Below, piece after piece: positions 25,103-33,584 of a DNA stretch of 39,763 nucleotides. The stretch covers positions 1 through 39,763 of the forward strand of contig JBKCIQ010000035.1 of assembly GCA_046302135.1 (NCBI GenBank). The letters are read 5' to 3'. The notes under the pieces are model-generated. The model had not been told where the DNA came from, ran no database searches, and was given only the letters and a program-made list of their open reading frames with translations. A program made the position numbers and the translations under genes. How positions within the stretch are numbered: position 1 is the stretch's first letter; the number at the start of each line of letters is the position of its first letter. This DNA is from AM-1111 sp046302135. GTDB lineage: Bacteria; Bacteroidota; Bacteroidia; B-17B0; Aurantibacillaceae.

Positions 25103-26209
25103 ATGAGCAAAAAAGGTAAGGTATTGGTTGCAATGAGCGGAGGAATCGATAGCTCTGTTACAGCCATGATGCTTCATGAAGAAGGGTACGAGGTTATAGG
25201 ACTCACAATGAAAACCTGGGATTATGCCGGTTCAGGTACATCAAAAAAAGAAACAGGATGTTGCTCTTTGGATTCTATTAATGACGCGAGACAGATGGCT
25301 GTTCATTTCGGTTTTCCTCACTATATTTTAGATATCCGATCAGAGTTTGGAGACTATATCATTGACAATTTTGTAGATGAATACTTGGCGGGAAGAACAC
25401 CTAACCCCTGTGTTTTATGCAATACCCACATTAAATGGGATGCACTACTTAAAAGAGCGGATATGCTTGATTGTGAATTTATAGCTACAGGCCACTACGC
25501 ACAAGTTAAAAATGAAAATAGCAGATATTTCATTTCAAGAGGAAAAGACCTTAACAAAGACCAATCTTATGTTTTGTGGGGACTAAAACAAGAATCATTA
25601 AAAAGAACATTATTTCCCTTAGGAAATTTTCAAAAACCACAGATTAGACAAATGGCTTTGGATGCAGGTTTCCCTGAGTTATCAAAAAAATCTGAGAGCT
25701 ATGAAATTTGTTTTGTGCCTGACAATGATTATCGATCTTTTTTAAAACACAGAGTACCTGAACTGGATGAAAAAGTTGATGGTGGTGATTTTGTTTTATC
25801 AGACGGAAAGAAGGTAGGAAAACATAAAGGTTATCCCTTTTACACAATTGGACAACGAAAAGGGTTGGAGATAGCTTTGGGAGAACCCTATTTTGTTACA
25901 AATATAATCCCGGAATCTAATACAGTTGTTCTTGGTCTAAAAGAAGAACTTGAAGAAAAAACCATGTTTGTAAGAGATTTCAATCTCATGAAACACGAAA
26001 TACTTCCTCAGGATTTTAAAGCATTGACAAAAATTAGATATAAGGACCCCGGAACAATGGCAATTATTAATGAAAAAGACAATCAACTTCATTTTATTTT
26101 TCAGGATAATGTTAGCGCCGTAGCGCCCGGACAATCTGCTGTATTTTACGAAGGAAATGATCTGGTTGGCGGAGGTTTTATAGATAGAAAAAAAGTAAAA
26201 TTTAGTTAG
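25103..26209 (+). CDS. mnmA: tRNA-specific 2-thiouridylase MnmA
   Basis: MnmA thiolates uridine 34 of tRNAs for Lys, Glu and Gln. The 368-residue product has the PP-loop ATP motif MSGGIDSSVT (11-20), the catalytic Cys in NPCVLCN (C103) and the second catalytic Cys in YEICFVPD (C203). Family landmarks are present: GHYAQVK, KDQSYVLWGL, HKGYPFYTIGQRKGL and a C-terminal beta barrel with SAVAPGQSAVFYEG. The length is normal. It probably shares a transcript with the MORN-repeat gene. Confidence 0.97.
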   Translation: MSKKGKVLVAMSGGIDSSVTAMMLHEEGYEVIGLTMKTWDYAGSGTSKKETGCCSLDSINDARQMAVHFGFPHYILDIRSEFGDYIIDNFVDEYLAGRTPNPCVLCNTHIKWDALLKRADMLDCEFIATGHYAQVKNENSRYFISRGKDLNKDQSYVLWGLKQESLKRTLFPLGNFQKPQIRQMALDAGFPELSKKSESYEICFVPDNDYRSFLKHRVPELDEKVDGGDFVLSDGKKVGKHKGYPFYTIGQRKGLEIALGEPYFVTNIIPESNTVVLGLKEELEEKTMFVRDFNLMKHEILPQDFKALTKIRYKDPGTMAIINEKDNQLHFIFQDNVSAVAPGQSAVFYEGNDLVGGGFIDRKKVKFS

Positions 26210-26279
26210 ATACTACAAAATCTTTTGTGCCAATTTTTCTGGACACAATAAAATCAAATGTTTATCTTTACCTAAACGG

Positions 26280-27323
26280 ATGAAAAATCTTTTTTCAGTT
26301 TTCTTAATTTTTTTTGCCTTAAAGCTTTTTTCTCAAAATCCAATTAGCTGTTTTGCAGGTAACGATATCTTTATTTGCCCTGGTGGAAGCGCACAGCTTA
26401 ATGCTATTGTAAATGGAGGGGCTCCGCCTTTCTCTTTTTCATGGGAACCTGCAGGTTTCTGCACCAATGCAAACAACAATTCAACATCTATAAATGTAGC
26501 TTTCTCCGTTAACTTTACCCTAACAGTAATTGACGCAAATCAGGATACCTGCATGGATTATGTTACTGTATTTGTAAACGACATCAATAAGTTTGGTGCA
26601 GGACCTGATCAACATATCTGTTATTTGGGAGGTGCACCTGTCAGCATCGGAGACCCTGATAATTATCAGGGGAATTTTACCTTTTCATGGTTACCAGTAA
26701 GCGACCTATCAAATCCCGCCGCACCCAACCCAATTGCAACTCCATCAGTAACAACAACTTTTTCTTTAACAGTCAATTCTCCTTCATGTGGTTTCATAAC
26801 AGATGAAGTAACTGTTTTTGTACACAAAGTTGATCCTGACGCAGGATCAAGTATTACAATAGCAGAAGGCGAAACAGCAACCTTGAATGCAACAGGCGGT
26901 AGCTCTTATTTCTGGACTCCTTATTTAAATATAAAATATTCAAATACACAAAATCCTGATGTTAGCCCCTTAACCAACACTACATACACCGTACAGGCGA
27001 TTGACGAGTTTGGGTGCAGTGGTTATGACACAGTTACCGTTTACGTAAGAAAATCTGATGATCTGATTTTTTATAATACATTTACGCCAAACAATGACGG
27101 GGAGAATGATCTTTGGATAATACCAAACATTTCAAAATATCCTGAAAACAAATTAGAAATTTACAATCGATACGGTCAGTTAATTTTTAAGAGAACAGGT
27201 TACAGTAATGATTGGAACGGAACATATTTTGGAGAAGAACTTCCAACCGGAACTTATTTTTATTACCTAGACACAAGAACCGAAAAAGGAGTTTATAAAG
27301 GAACAGTAACAATAATGCGCTAA
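26280..27323 (+). CDS. Secreted protein with T9SS type B (CHU_C) sorting domain
   Basis: The 347-residue product begins with a signal peptide (MKNLFSVFLIFFALKLFSQ). Two to three Ig-like/PKD-like modules follow, each with a Cys-containing AGxDxxICxGG-type opening (CFAGNDIFICPGGSAQLNA, GAGPDQHICYLGG, AGSSITIAEGETATL). Each closes with TTFSLTV or TTYTVQAID strands. The C-terminal domain FYNTFTPNNDGENDLWIIP, YNRYGQLIFKRTGY, WNGTYFGEELPTGTYFYYLD is the gliding-motility-associated CHU_C domain used as a type B T9SS signal. It should be displayed at the cell surface, perhaps as an adhesin. A near-match -7 box TATCTTTA lies at 26263-26270, so the transcript would have almost no leader. The permease gene begins three bases after the stop. 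Confidence 0.88.
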   Translation: MKNLFSVFLIFFALKLFSQNPISCFAGNDIFICPGGSAQLNAIVNGGAPPFSFSWEPAGFCTNANNNSTSINVAFSVNFTLTVIDANQDTCMDYVTVFVNDINKFGAGPDQHICYLGGAPVSIGDPDNYQGNFTFSWLPVSDLSNPAAPNPIATPSVTTTFSLTVNSPSCGFITDEVTVFVHKVDPDAGSSITIAEGETATLNATGGSSYFWTPYLNIKYSNTQNPDVSPLTNTTYTVQAIDEFGCSGYDTVTVYVRKSDDLIFYNTFTPNNDGENDLWIIPNISKYPENKLEIYNRYGQLIFKRTGYSNDWNGTYFGEELPTGTYFYYLDTRTEKGVYKGTVTIMR

Positions 27324-27326
27324 TTA

Positions 27327-28559
27327 ATGCTTAAGGAAAATATAAAAATAGCTTTACAATCTATTAAATCCAATATGCTCCGAAGCATTATCACCATGAT
27401 AATTATTGTCTTTGGAATTGTATCACTAATTGGAACATTAATTGCTATTGATGCTATAAAATATTCGATAAACAGCAATTTCACTTCACTTGGCGCCAAC
27501 ACTTTTACAATCAGAAACAGAGAATCAAGTATAAGAATAGGAAGAAAAGGAAAGGCACCGCGCAGGTTCAGACCAATCAGCTACGATGAAGCCATAAGGT
27601 TCAAAAAAGAATTTGATTTTCCGGCTAAGGTTTCAGTAAACACCATGGCCAGTTTCAATTCAAAACTCATTTACAAAACAAAAAAAACTAATCCCAATAT
27701 TCAGGTAACAGGTAGCGATGAAAATTATTTGAGCGCCTCAGGATATGAACTTGAATCAGGAAGAAATTTTTCTACTTCAGATATTTTCTACGGCGGTAAT
27801 GTAGCGCTGATTGGACAGGACATAAAAAAATCGCTATTCGAAAATTATGAAAATCCATTAGATAAATTCATTAAAGTAGGAATCAATAGATATAGAATAA
27901 TAGGTTTATTAAAAGAAAAAGGATCAAGTTTTACCGGAGGAGGAGACAAAATCGTTATAATACCAATTCAAAATTCGAGAATCAATTTTCCTGACCCCAA
28001 GGCAAGTTATAATATTAATGTAGTTAGTGACAATCCAGAGTTGATGAATATTGCAGCCTATGAGGCAACAGGATTATTCAGACAAATAAGAAAAGTTGAA
28101 ATAGAAGAAGACCCGAATTTTGAAATAATAAAATCAGATAATCTTGCAAATATTTTAATTGACAACATAAAGAAAGTTACAATGGGTGCAACAGTAATTG
28201 GGATTATAACACTTCTTGGTGCTGCAATTGCTTTGATGAACATCATGCTGGTTTCCGTTACAGAAAGAACAAGGGAAATTGGTATTAGGAAAGCACTAGG
28301 TGCAACCAGAAATTCTATTAAATCACAGTTTTTAACTGAAGCAATTGCAATTTCAACCATAGGCGGAGCAGTTGGCATATTATTCGGAATTATAATTGGA
28401 AATGTAATTTCTCAATACATGAACATAGGATTTTATATGCCATGGTTCTGGACATTTATGGGGTTTACAATTTGTTTTTTTGTAGGATTGATTTCAGGAT
28501 ACTTTCCAGCCTCAAGAGCATCTAAACTTGATCCAATCGAAAGTTTACGACACGAATAA
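27327..28559 (+). CDS. MacB/FtsX-type ABC transporter permease
   Basis: The 410-residue product has the MacB/LolC layout. One membrane helix is near the N-terminus (IITMIIIVFGIVSLIGTLI). A large periplasmic domain follows (about 45-270) with ASGYELESGRNFS and the strand GGNVALIGQDI. Three C-terminal helices are near 285-305, 335-355 and 375-395. The FtsX-type signature VTERTREIGIRKALGATRN is present, and the protein ends ASRASKLDPIESLRHE. Such permeases work with a separate ATPase to export proteins or act as mechanotransmission devices. No ATPase gene is in the window. It follows the CHU_C gene with no room for a promoter, so the two are co-transcribed. Confidence 0.9.
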   Translation: MLKENIKIALQSIKSNMLRSIITMIIIVFGIVSLIGTLIAIDAIKYSINSNFTSLGANTFTIRNRESSIRIGRKGKAPRRFRPISYDEAIRFKKEFDFPAKVSVNTMASFNSKLIYKTKKTNPNIQVTGSDENYLSASGYELESGRNFSTSDIFYGGNVALIGQDIKKSLFENYENPLDKFIKVGINRYRIIGLLKEKGSSFTGGGDKIVIIPIQNSRINFPDPKASYNINVVSDNPELMNIAAYEATGLFRQIRKVEIEEDPNFEIIKSDNLANILIDNIKKVTMGATVIGIITLLGAAIALMNIMLVSVTERTREIGIRKALGATRNSIKSQFLTEAIAISTIGGAVGILFGIIIGNVISQYMNIGFYMPWFWTFMGFTICFFVGLISGYFPASRASKLDPIESLRHE

Positions 28560-28564
28560 AGTCT

Positions 28565-29023
28565 TTACTTATTTAATTCAGAGTCCCATACTGTTATAAT
28601 TGATCCTAGCATTCTTGAAATAATAATTGTTCTTTGCCATTCGCTATCTTTTGTTATTACTAAGAATTCTTGAACCATTCCATCACTTCTATATGAGATT
28701 GAATATTTCATTGCAGAATAAAAATATACATCAGAACATATATAATTTTCAATCCAAAAATTAAATGGTATCTTTTTTTCAAATGGAGCAGCGGTGCCTG
28801 TAACTTTAAGACCTGTTAGGTTTGGATTTATTTTTATAAATTGATTTTTTACCAAGGAATCAAAAAATAAATTTTCAAGTAATCCAATACTTGGAACATC
28901 ATTGCTACCAGTTATATAATCTTCAAAAAAATCAGCTTCTCCAATACGAGAGCATAAATCATTTACCTGAGATTTAGAAATTGTAATGAAGCCAAAAATC
29001 AGAAATAAAAAAAAGTTTTTCAT
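28565..29023 (-). CDS. Exported protein of unknown function
   Basis: From ATG 29023 the product has 152 residues and starts with a signal peptide (MKNFFLFLIFGFITISKSQ). The open frame can be extended to 29044, but those residues do not improve the signal sequence. The rest has two Cys (DLCSRIG and YICSDV), an NFWIENYIC stretch and beta-rich segments ending SIITVWDSEL. I do not recognise the family. It is convergent with the permease (5 bases between stops), with 211 bases of AT-rich DNA upstream where I see no clear promoter. Confidence 0.65.
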   Translation of the reverse strand: MKNFFLFLIFGFITISKSQVNDLCSRIGEADFFEDYITGSNDVPSIGLLENLFFDSLVKNQFIKINPNLTGLKVTGTAAPFEKKIPFNFWIENYICSDVYFYSAMKYSISYRSDGMVQEFLVITKDSEWQRTIIISRMLGSIITVWDSELNK

Positions 29024-29234
29024 AATAAATTCTTTTACTACCATATTTAACCAGATAATATATCGTTGACCTAAAACTTAAGTAACAATGAATATCAAAA
29101 TATTATTTATGTGAAAAAAATATTTGGAAATTAAATCTTAATAATAAATTAATACTAACTACAATCAAACTCAAGTATCAAAAAATAAAATAATTATTTA
29201 GAATAATTATAAATATATAAAACGAAAAAACAGT

Positions 29235-30164
29235 CTATTCTCGTATTGGAATCAACCCTCTAATTCCCATGTTTACTACTGTATCACCTGCAAGCGGTTC
29301 GAACCAACCATCTTGATTGGCATCTTTCCATTCAAAACTTTTATTAGTAGACAATGAAACTTTAATTACAATGTCTGATGTTTCATTTCCTGTAATATTT
29401 AAAGGCGTTGCAAATTGTCCGGTTACCAAACATGAGCCCGCAGGAATTGGTGAAGTTGACCAAATAGGATTAGGAACAGTTGTTGCACCTGGGGGTGACT
29501 GCCCATCAGAAAAACTGGTCGAAGAGTTCACTGTAGTTTCAAAGCCCCAATAACCTTGTAAATGATTACCCGGACCACCTGTAGATGCAGAAGGAGTTAC
29601 AGTCTGAGTTTTTATCAGATAATTATTGATGTATGTATTGTAACCCACAAAAGAAGCTATGGTACCGGATAAATAAAATGGTATGGTATTATAAACATAT
29701 TTATAATTGATATCATAATTCTGATAAGCTAGAGAAACACGCAAGTAATTGTACGTTCCTGCAGATACAGATGAAATCGGAACTCTTAGAAATTCCTCGT
29801 CTTCACCTTTCAAAACCGATTGAGCATGATCAATTGCTGTTGTACCTCCTGCGTTTGTTTCCGGAGCGTGATACAAAACCTTTCCGGCACCAACAGCTGT
29901 GTACATGGTTGGAGCAAGCTCAACGTAGTGAGCACACATCTTATTCATTTTTGGACTTTGAGCACTATGATTTGACGGAATAACTGAAATATTTCCAAGG
30001 TTATCTAGCCTTGCCTGAGTGGAGTCAAAATGAAATTTAAATATAACATACTTGGTAGCAGGTGAATTACTTACATTGCTACTGCTGTTCTCGTCTTTTT
30101 TACAAGAAATAAAAAAAAATAAAATGAAAATAACCGATGCTAAAGTTTTTATTGATGTTTTCAT
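29235..30164 (-). CDS. Predicted lipoprotein of unknown function
   Basis: The 309-residue product begins with a lipoprotein signal (MKTSIKTLASVIFILFFFISC, lipobox FISC followed by KKDENSSS). Lipid attachment at C21 is expected. The acidic SKKDE-like residues after the Cys are compatible with surface export in Bacteroidota, but not diagnostic. The body is beta-rich, with KYVIFKFHFDSTQARLDN and a proline- and serine-rich region around 200-240. The acidic WKDANQDGWFEPLAGD near the end resembles a calcium-binding loop (DANQDGWFE). I know no function. It is divergent from fsa, and a -7 box TAGCTTTG (30197-30204) faces this gene. Confidence 0.75.
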   Translation of the reverse strand: MKTSIKTLASVIFILFFFISCKKDENSSSNVSNSPATKYVIFKFHFDSTQARLDNLGNISVIPSNHSAQSPKMNKMCAHYVELAPTMYTAVGAGKVLYHAPETNAGGTTAIDHAQSVLKGEDEEFLRVPISSVSAGTYNYLRVSLAYQNYDINYKYVYNTIPFYLSGTIASFVGYNTYINNYLIKTQTVTPSASTGGPGNHLQGYWGFETTVNSSTSFSDGQSPPGATTVPNPIWSTSPIPAGSCLVTGQFATPLNITGNETSDIVIKVSLSTNKSFEWKDANQDGWFEPLAGDTVVNMGIRGLIPIRE

Positions 30165-30196
30165 AAAATTAAATCCAAATTAGTGAATTTTTAAAA

Positions 30197-30256
30197 CAAA
30201 GCTATAAGTTGACAAAATATTAATAAACTCGTTTTAAAATTCCTTTATTTTGTCAA
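30197..30256. promoter_or_regulatory. Divergent control region between the lipoprotein gene and fsa
   Basis: On the minus strand TAGCTTTG (30197-30204) is a -7 box for the lipoprotein gene. On the plus strand TTATTTTG (30245-30252) is a one-mismatch -7 box for fsa. The two are framed by an inverted repeat, TTGACAAAATA (30209-30219) and TATTTTGTCAA (30246-30256), with 26 bases between the arms. It could be a shared operator. The half-site TTGACAA also occurs in the palindrome before htpG. Confidence 0.4.
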
Positions 30257-30268
30257 AAAACCAAAACC

Positions 30269-30916
30269 ATGAAATTTTTCATTGACACAGCAAATCTTTC
30301 GCAGATAAAAGAAGCTCAAGACCTCGGCGTATTAGACGGAGTTACCACAAATCCTTCACTAATGGCTAAAGAAGGAATAAAAGGTAAAGAAAATATTTTA
30401 AAACATTATAAAGATATTTGTGCCATAGTTGAAGGTGATGTAAGCGCTGAAGTAATTTCAACTGATTTTGATGGAATGGTTCGCGAAGGTGAAGAGCTTG
30501 CTGCATTACACCCGCAAATTGTGGTAAAAGTTCCTATGATTAAAGAAGGCGTTAAGGCTATAAAATATTTTACAAAAAAAGGCATTCGCACAAATTGCAC
30601 TCTTGTTTTTTCAGCAGGTCAAGCATTATTGGCCGCGAAAGCAGGAGCAAGTTACGTTTCACCTTTTATCGGTAGGCTTGATGATGTTTCAGTTGACGGA
30701 ATGGAATTAATAAGTGATATCCGCCTCATTTACGATAACTACGGTTATCAAACAGAAATCTTAGCAGCATCCATAAGGCACCCAATGCACATAATTCAAT
30801 CTGCCAAACTAGGAGCGGATGTAGCTACTTGCCCATTATCAGCAATAACAGCTTTGTTAAATCATCCTTTAACAGATAAAGGATTGGCTCAATTCCTGGC
30901 TGATGCCGCAAAATAG
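30269..30916 (+). CDS. fsa: Transaldolase/fructose-6-phosphate aldolase family protein
   Basis: This is a small (215-residue) transaldolase of the TalC/FSA group, an aldolase that forms a Schiff base with dihydroxyacetone units, used in the pentose phosphate pathway. The start MKFFIDTANLSQIKEAQDLG and GVTTNPSLMAKEG are the family landmarks. The Schiff-base Lys is in IVVKVPM (K87). NCTLVFSAGQALLAAKAGASYVSPFIGRLDD and the ending GADVATCPLSAITALLNHPLTDKGLAQFLADAAK complete the fold. Whether it acts as transaldolase or as F6P aldolase cannot be decided by sequence alone; transaldolase is the usual activity in Bacteroidota. Confidence 0.93.
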   Translation: MKFFIDTANLSQIKEAQDLGVLDGVTTNPSLMAKEGIKGKENILKHYKDICAIVEGDVSAEVISTDFDGMVREGEELAALHPQIVVKVPMIKEGVKAIKYFTKKGIRTNCTLVFSAGQALLAAKAGASYVSPFIGRLDDVSVDGMELISDIRLIYDNYGYQTEILAASIRHPMHIIQSAKLGADVATCPLSAITALLNHPLTDKGLAQFLADAAK

Positions 30917-30977
30917 AGCATAAACAAGCAAACTAAACCAATTTTTAAGCTTAGAATCTAATTTAAGGCCTTAAAAA

Positions 30978-31008
30978 TTTGTAGTATTAAAAAAAATCAC
31001 CTTATTTG
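30978..31008 (+). promoter_or_regulatory. Promoter for ilvE
   Basis: TTTG at 30978-30981 and CTTATTTG at 31001-31008 are 19 bases apart, the standard Bacteroidota spacing, although the -7 box is imperfect. Both boxes lie in direct repeats ATTTGTAGTAT (30977-30987 and 31004-31014). A 10-base inverted repeat AATTTTTAAG/CTTAAAAATT (30940-30949, 30970-30979) overlaps the -33 box; it may be an operator or a remnant terminator for fsa. Confidence 0.45.
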
Positions 31009-31022
31009 TAGTATAAAATTTT

Positions 31023-32093
31023 ATGCTTGCACAAGCCCCCCTATTTTCTGTGAAAAAAACCGAAAGAAGCAGGGTTAACGATCAAGATGTTAACAATGTT
31101 CCGTTTGGCAGAATTTTCACTGACCACATGTTTGTTGCAGAATTTGAAAACGGACATTGGTCTAAAGCAGCTATTGAACCCTACGGGGAAATACCGATGA
31201 GCTATTCACTTGCGGCCCTACACTATGGGCAGGCAATTTTTGAAGGAATGAAAGCCTACAAAAATGATAAAGGCGAAGTTTCATTGTTTAGACCTTTGGA
31301 TAATTTCCGTAGGATGAACATTTCGGCTGTGCGTATGGCTATACCTGAAGTTCCGGAAGAAATGTTTATGGGTGCGCTTAATCAATTATTGCAATTAGAT
31401 GCCGCATGGGTCCCAACAAGTGAAACAGGCTCCTTATACATTCGGCCATTTCTTATTTCAACTGATGAAGCTATAGGAGTAAGACCATCTGATAATTACA
31501 AATTCATTATCATTATGTGTCCTGCCGGAAAATATTATTCTGAACCGGTTAAAGTAAAAGTTGAAAGACAATATTTTAGAGCCGTACATGGCGGAGTTGG
31601 TTATGTAAAAGCGGCAGGCAATTATGGAAGATCCCTCTACCCTACCCGAATCGCTCAAGACAATGGATTCCAACAAGTAATCTGGACAGATGCAGAAACA
31701 CATCAATATGTTGAAGAATCCGGAACCATGAATTTAATGTTTATGATTGATGGAAAATTACTCACTCCGGCGCTCAGTGATACAATCTTAGACGGCATCA
31801 CAAGAAGATCTGTACTTGCCGTTGCAAGAGAATGGGGAATAACAGTTGAGGAAAGAAAAATTTCCATTAAAGAAATTGTAGAAGCACATCAAAACGGAAA
31901 GCTTCAGGAAGCATTTGGTACGGGAACCGCCGCAACCATTGCACACATAAGTGCCATAGGAAACGAAGATAAAATCATGGAACTTCCTCCTGTTGAAACG
32001 AGATCATTTTCACCTAAAGTTGACGCCTACCTACGAAATCTTAGAAAAGGTAAAGAACCGGATATTTTTGGTTGGATGCACAGAATCAATTAA
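31023..32093 (+). CDS. ilvE: Branched-chain amino acid aminotransferase
   Basis: IlvE transfers amino groups between glutamate and the keto acids of Val, Leu and Ile, a fold-type IV PLP enzyme in the cytosol. The 356-residue product has ALHYGQAIFEGMKAYK, LYIRPFLISTDEAIGV, the PLP Lys in GVGYVKAAGNYGRSL (K196), VEESGTMNLMF and AFGTGTAATI. It matches the long eukaryote-like BCAT group common in Bacteroidota. It is followed by a strong terminator and preceded by a 19-spaced promoter, so it is a single-gene unit. Confidence 0.96.
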   Translation: MLAQAPLFSVKKTERSRVNDQDVNNVPFGRIFTDHMFVAEFENGHWSKAAIEPYGEIPMSYSLAALHYGQAIFEGMKAYKNDKGEVSLFRPLDNFRRMNISAVRMAIPEVPEEMFMGALNQLLQLDAAWVPTSETGSLYIRPFLISTDEAIGVRPSDNYKFIIIMCPAGKYYSEPVKVKVERQYFRAVHGGVGYVKAAGNYGRSLYPTRIAQDNGFQQVIWTDAETHQYVEESGTMNLMFMIDGKLLTPALSDTILDGITRRSVLAVAREWGITVEERKISIKEIVEAHQNGKLQEAFGTGTAATIAHISAIGNEDKIMELPPVETRSFSPKVDAYLRNLRKGKEPDIFGWMHRIN

Positions 32094-32095
32094 TC

Positions 32096-32124
32096 AAAAG
32101 CCCTTCATTTCGAAGGGCTTTTTT
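32096..32124 (+). terminator. Terminator after ilvE
   Basis: AAAAGCCCTTC (32096-32106) pairs perfectly with GAAGGGCTTTT (32112-32122) around ATTTC, and the T run continues to 32124. It starts 2 bases after the ilvE stop. Confidence 0.9.
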
Positions 32125-32164
32125 GTGTTTGTGAAAAATTAAAACCCCTGCGTCTTAAAGTAGA

Positions 32165-33508
32165 ATGAAGGTTGCCAAAATAAAATATTTTTTAACCGTT
32201 TTCCTTGTTTTTATTTGTGGAACAGCAACCTTTTACAGCCAAACTTCCATCATTATAAAAGGAAAAATTTTAGAATCTGAGAAAAAGAAACCTTTATCTA
32301 ATATCAGTATTAGTATGATGAATTCCACCTTGGGTACAACAAGTGACAAAAATGGAAAATTTGAATTGAAATTGCCAGCTCTATCTCATATATCGTTATT
32401 GTTCAAAGGACTTGGTTATAAAAATGAAATTAAGGAATTGGATTTTTCTACTAATGAGTCAGAAAAAGAAATTTTGATCATGATGAAAACAGACAGTGTA
32501 TCACTGGAAGGAGTTAATGTTTATGCAAAAGCAAAACCAGATACGATTTTTGGAACTCCTAAATATAGTATCGCAGATTTTAATTTTTATGAAGATAAAT
32601 TCATCCTCCTAACATTCACAAAAAACATGGAACATACCTTCATCAGATTGATTAATGAAACAAAAAAGGAGATTTCATCAACTGAAGTTCCAATGGAAGG
32701 CGGAGAAGCTAAAGAGTTGTATCAGGATTATATGGGATTCACCAACATCATTTGCAAAGATTCTATTTATAGAATCATCATTAAAAATGAAAAAATAATT
32801 CTTTTCCCATTGCCAGTAAAAGATTTTAACGCATTGTTAAAACCAGTAATAGACACCATTCAACACCATTTATATTTTAGTAATTATTCATCTGACTTTC
32901 CAATGTTCAATTACTATCAGTTCGACAAAAAGGATTCAACCTATTATTCGTTCACCTCTATTGAGAATAAAGAGTTGATGGATCTTTATCGGTTTGAATA
33001 TTATTTTTTAAAACCCAATGAAAAACTAATGGCAAGGCAACTGGCTGATGAATACAAAATCGACAAACACAAAGCGGCCGCAATGATGACAGGATTTACC
33101 AAATCTATGTATTATACCCCACTCTATGCTCCGCTGTTTGTGATTTCAGATACCATTCATGTTTTTGACCACTACAAAAATTTACTCTTTCATTTTAACT
33201 CATCCGGCAAAAAACTCGATAGCGTAAACATCAGTTACCACCACCCGAAAAAATGGAACGATTGGAAAAATCACATGGTAAAAGATATAACTGAAGGAAA
33301 CGTGTTTGCCATTTATAGCCGCGATGGAAGAAAATACATGAAAAAAATAAACATCAAAAGTGGCCAAGATGAAGGAAACTATAGAATCATTCATTACTCT
33401 GCAGACCGAATAAAAGTAAGGGACAATTACATCTATTACGTTTATCGTCCTTATGAGTCAACTCAGGAAAAATTCCTTTACCGTGAGAAAATCATTCTAA
33501 AAAACTAA
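32165..33508 (+). CDS. Exported protein with CarboxypepD_reg-like N-terminal domain
   Basis: The 447-residue product starts with a signal peptide (YFLTVFLVFICGTATFYSQ). A CarboxypepD_reg-like beta sandwich follows at about 28-110: IIIKGKILESEKKKPLSNIS, a GTTSDKNGKFELKLP turn, and LLFKGLGYK. In Bacteroidota this domain usually begins TonB-dependent receptors, but here there is no plug or beta barrel. The remaining 330 residues are unknown, with alternating beta strands (for example FNFYEDKFILLTFT and DNYIYYVYRPY) that could form a propeller-like structure. The function is unknown; it is probably periplasmic or at the outer membrane. No clear promoter is seen after the ilvE terminator. Confidence 0.75.
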   Translation: MKVAKIKYFLTVFLVFICGTATFYSQTSIIIKGKILESEKKKPLSNISISMMNSTLGTTSDKNGKFELKLPALSHISLLFKGLGYKNEIKELDFSTNESEKEILIMMKTDSVSLEGVNVYAKAKPDTIFGTPKYSIADFNFYEDKFILLTFTKNMEHTFIRLINETKKEISSTEVPMEGGEAKELYQDYMGFTNIICKDSIYRIIIKNEKIILFPLPVKDFNALLKPVIDTIQHHLYFSNYSSDFPMFNYYQFDKKDSTYYSFTSIENKELMDLYRFEYYFLKPNEKLMARQLADEYKIDKHKAAAMMTGFTKSMYYTPLYAPLFVISDTIHVFDHYKNLLFHFNSSGKKLDSVNISYHHPKKWNDWKNHMVKDITEGNVFAIYSRDGRKYMKKINIKSGQDEGNYRIIHYSADRIKVRDNYIYYVYRPYESTQEKFLYREKIILKN

Positions 33509-33553
33509 TTTCCGAACCCTCTCCCTGCTTTCCTTTAGCTATTCCAAAGGCCA

Positions 33554-33569
33554 TATTTTTGTATCTTTG
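33554..33569 (+). promoter_or_regulatory. Tandem -7 boxes for the aminotransferase operon
   Basis: TATTTTTG (33554-33561) and TATCTTTG (33562-33569) are adjacent perfect TAnnTTTG matches. The second lies 15 bases before ATG 33585 and overlaps the TTG at 33567, which argues against that earlier start. Confidence 0.5.
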
Positions 33570-33584
33570 TTCATATCAAATTTT

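Noticed and set aside
33567..33584. TTG start six codons upstream of the aminotransferase ATG
   Set aside because: It overlaps the second -7 box and adds no conserved residues.
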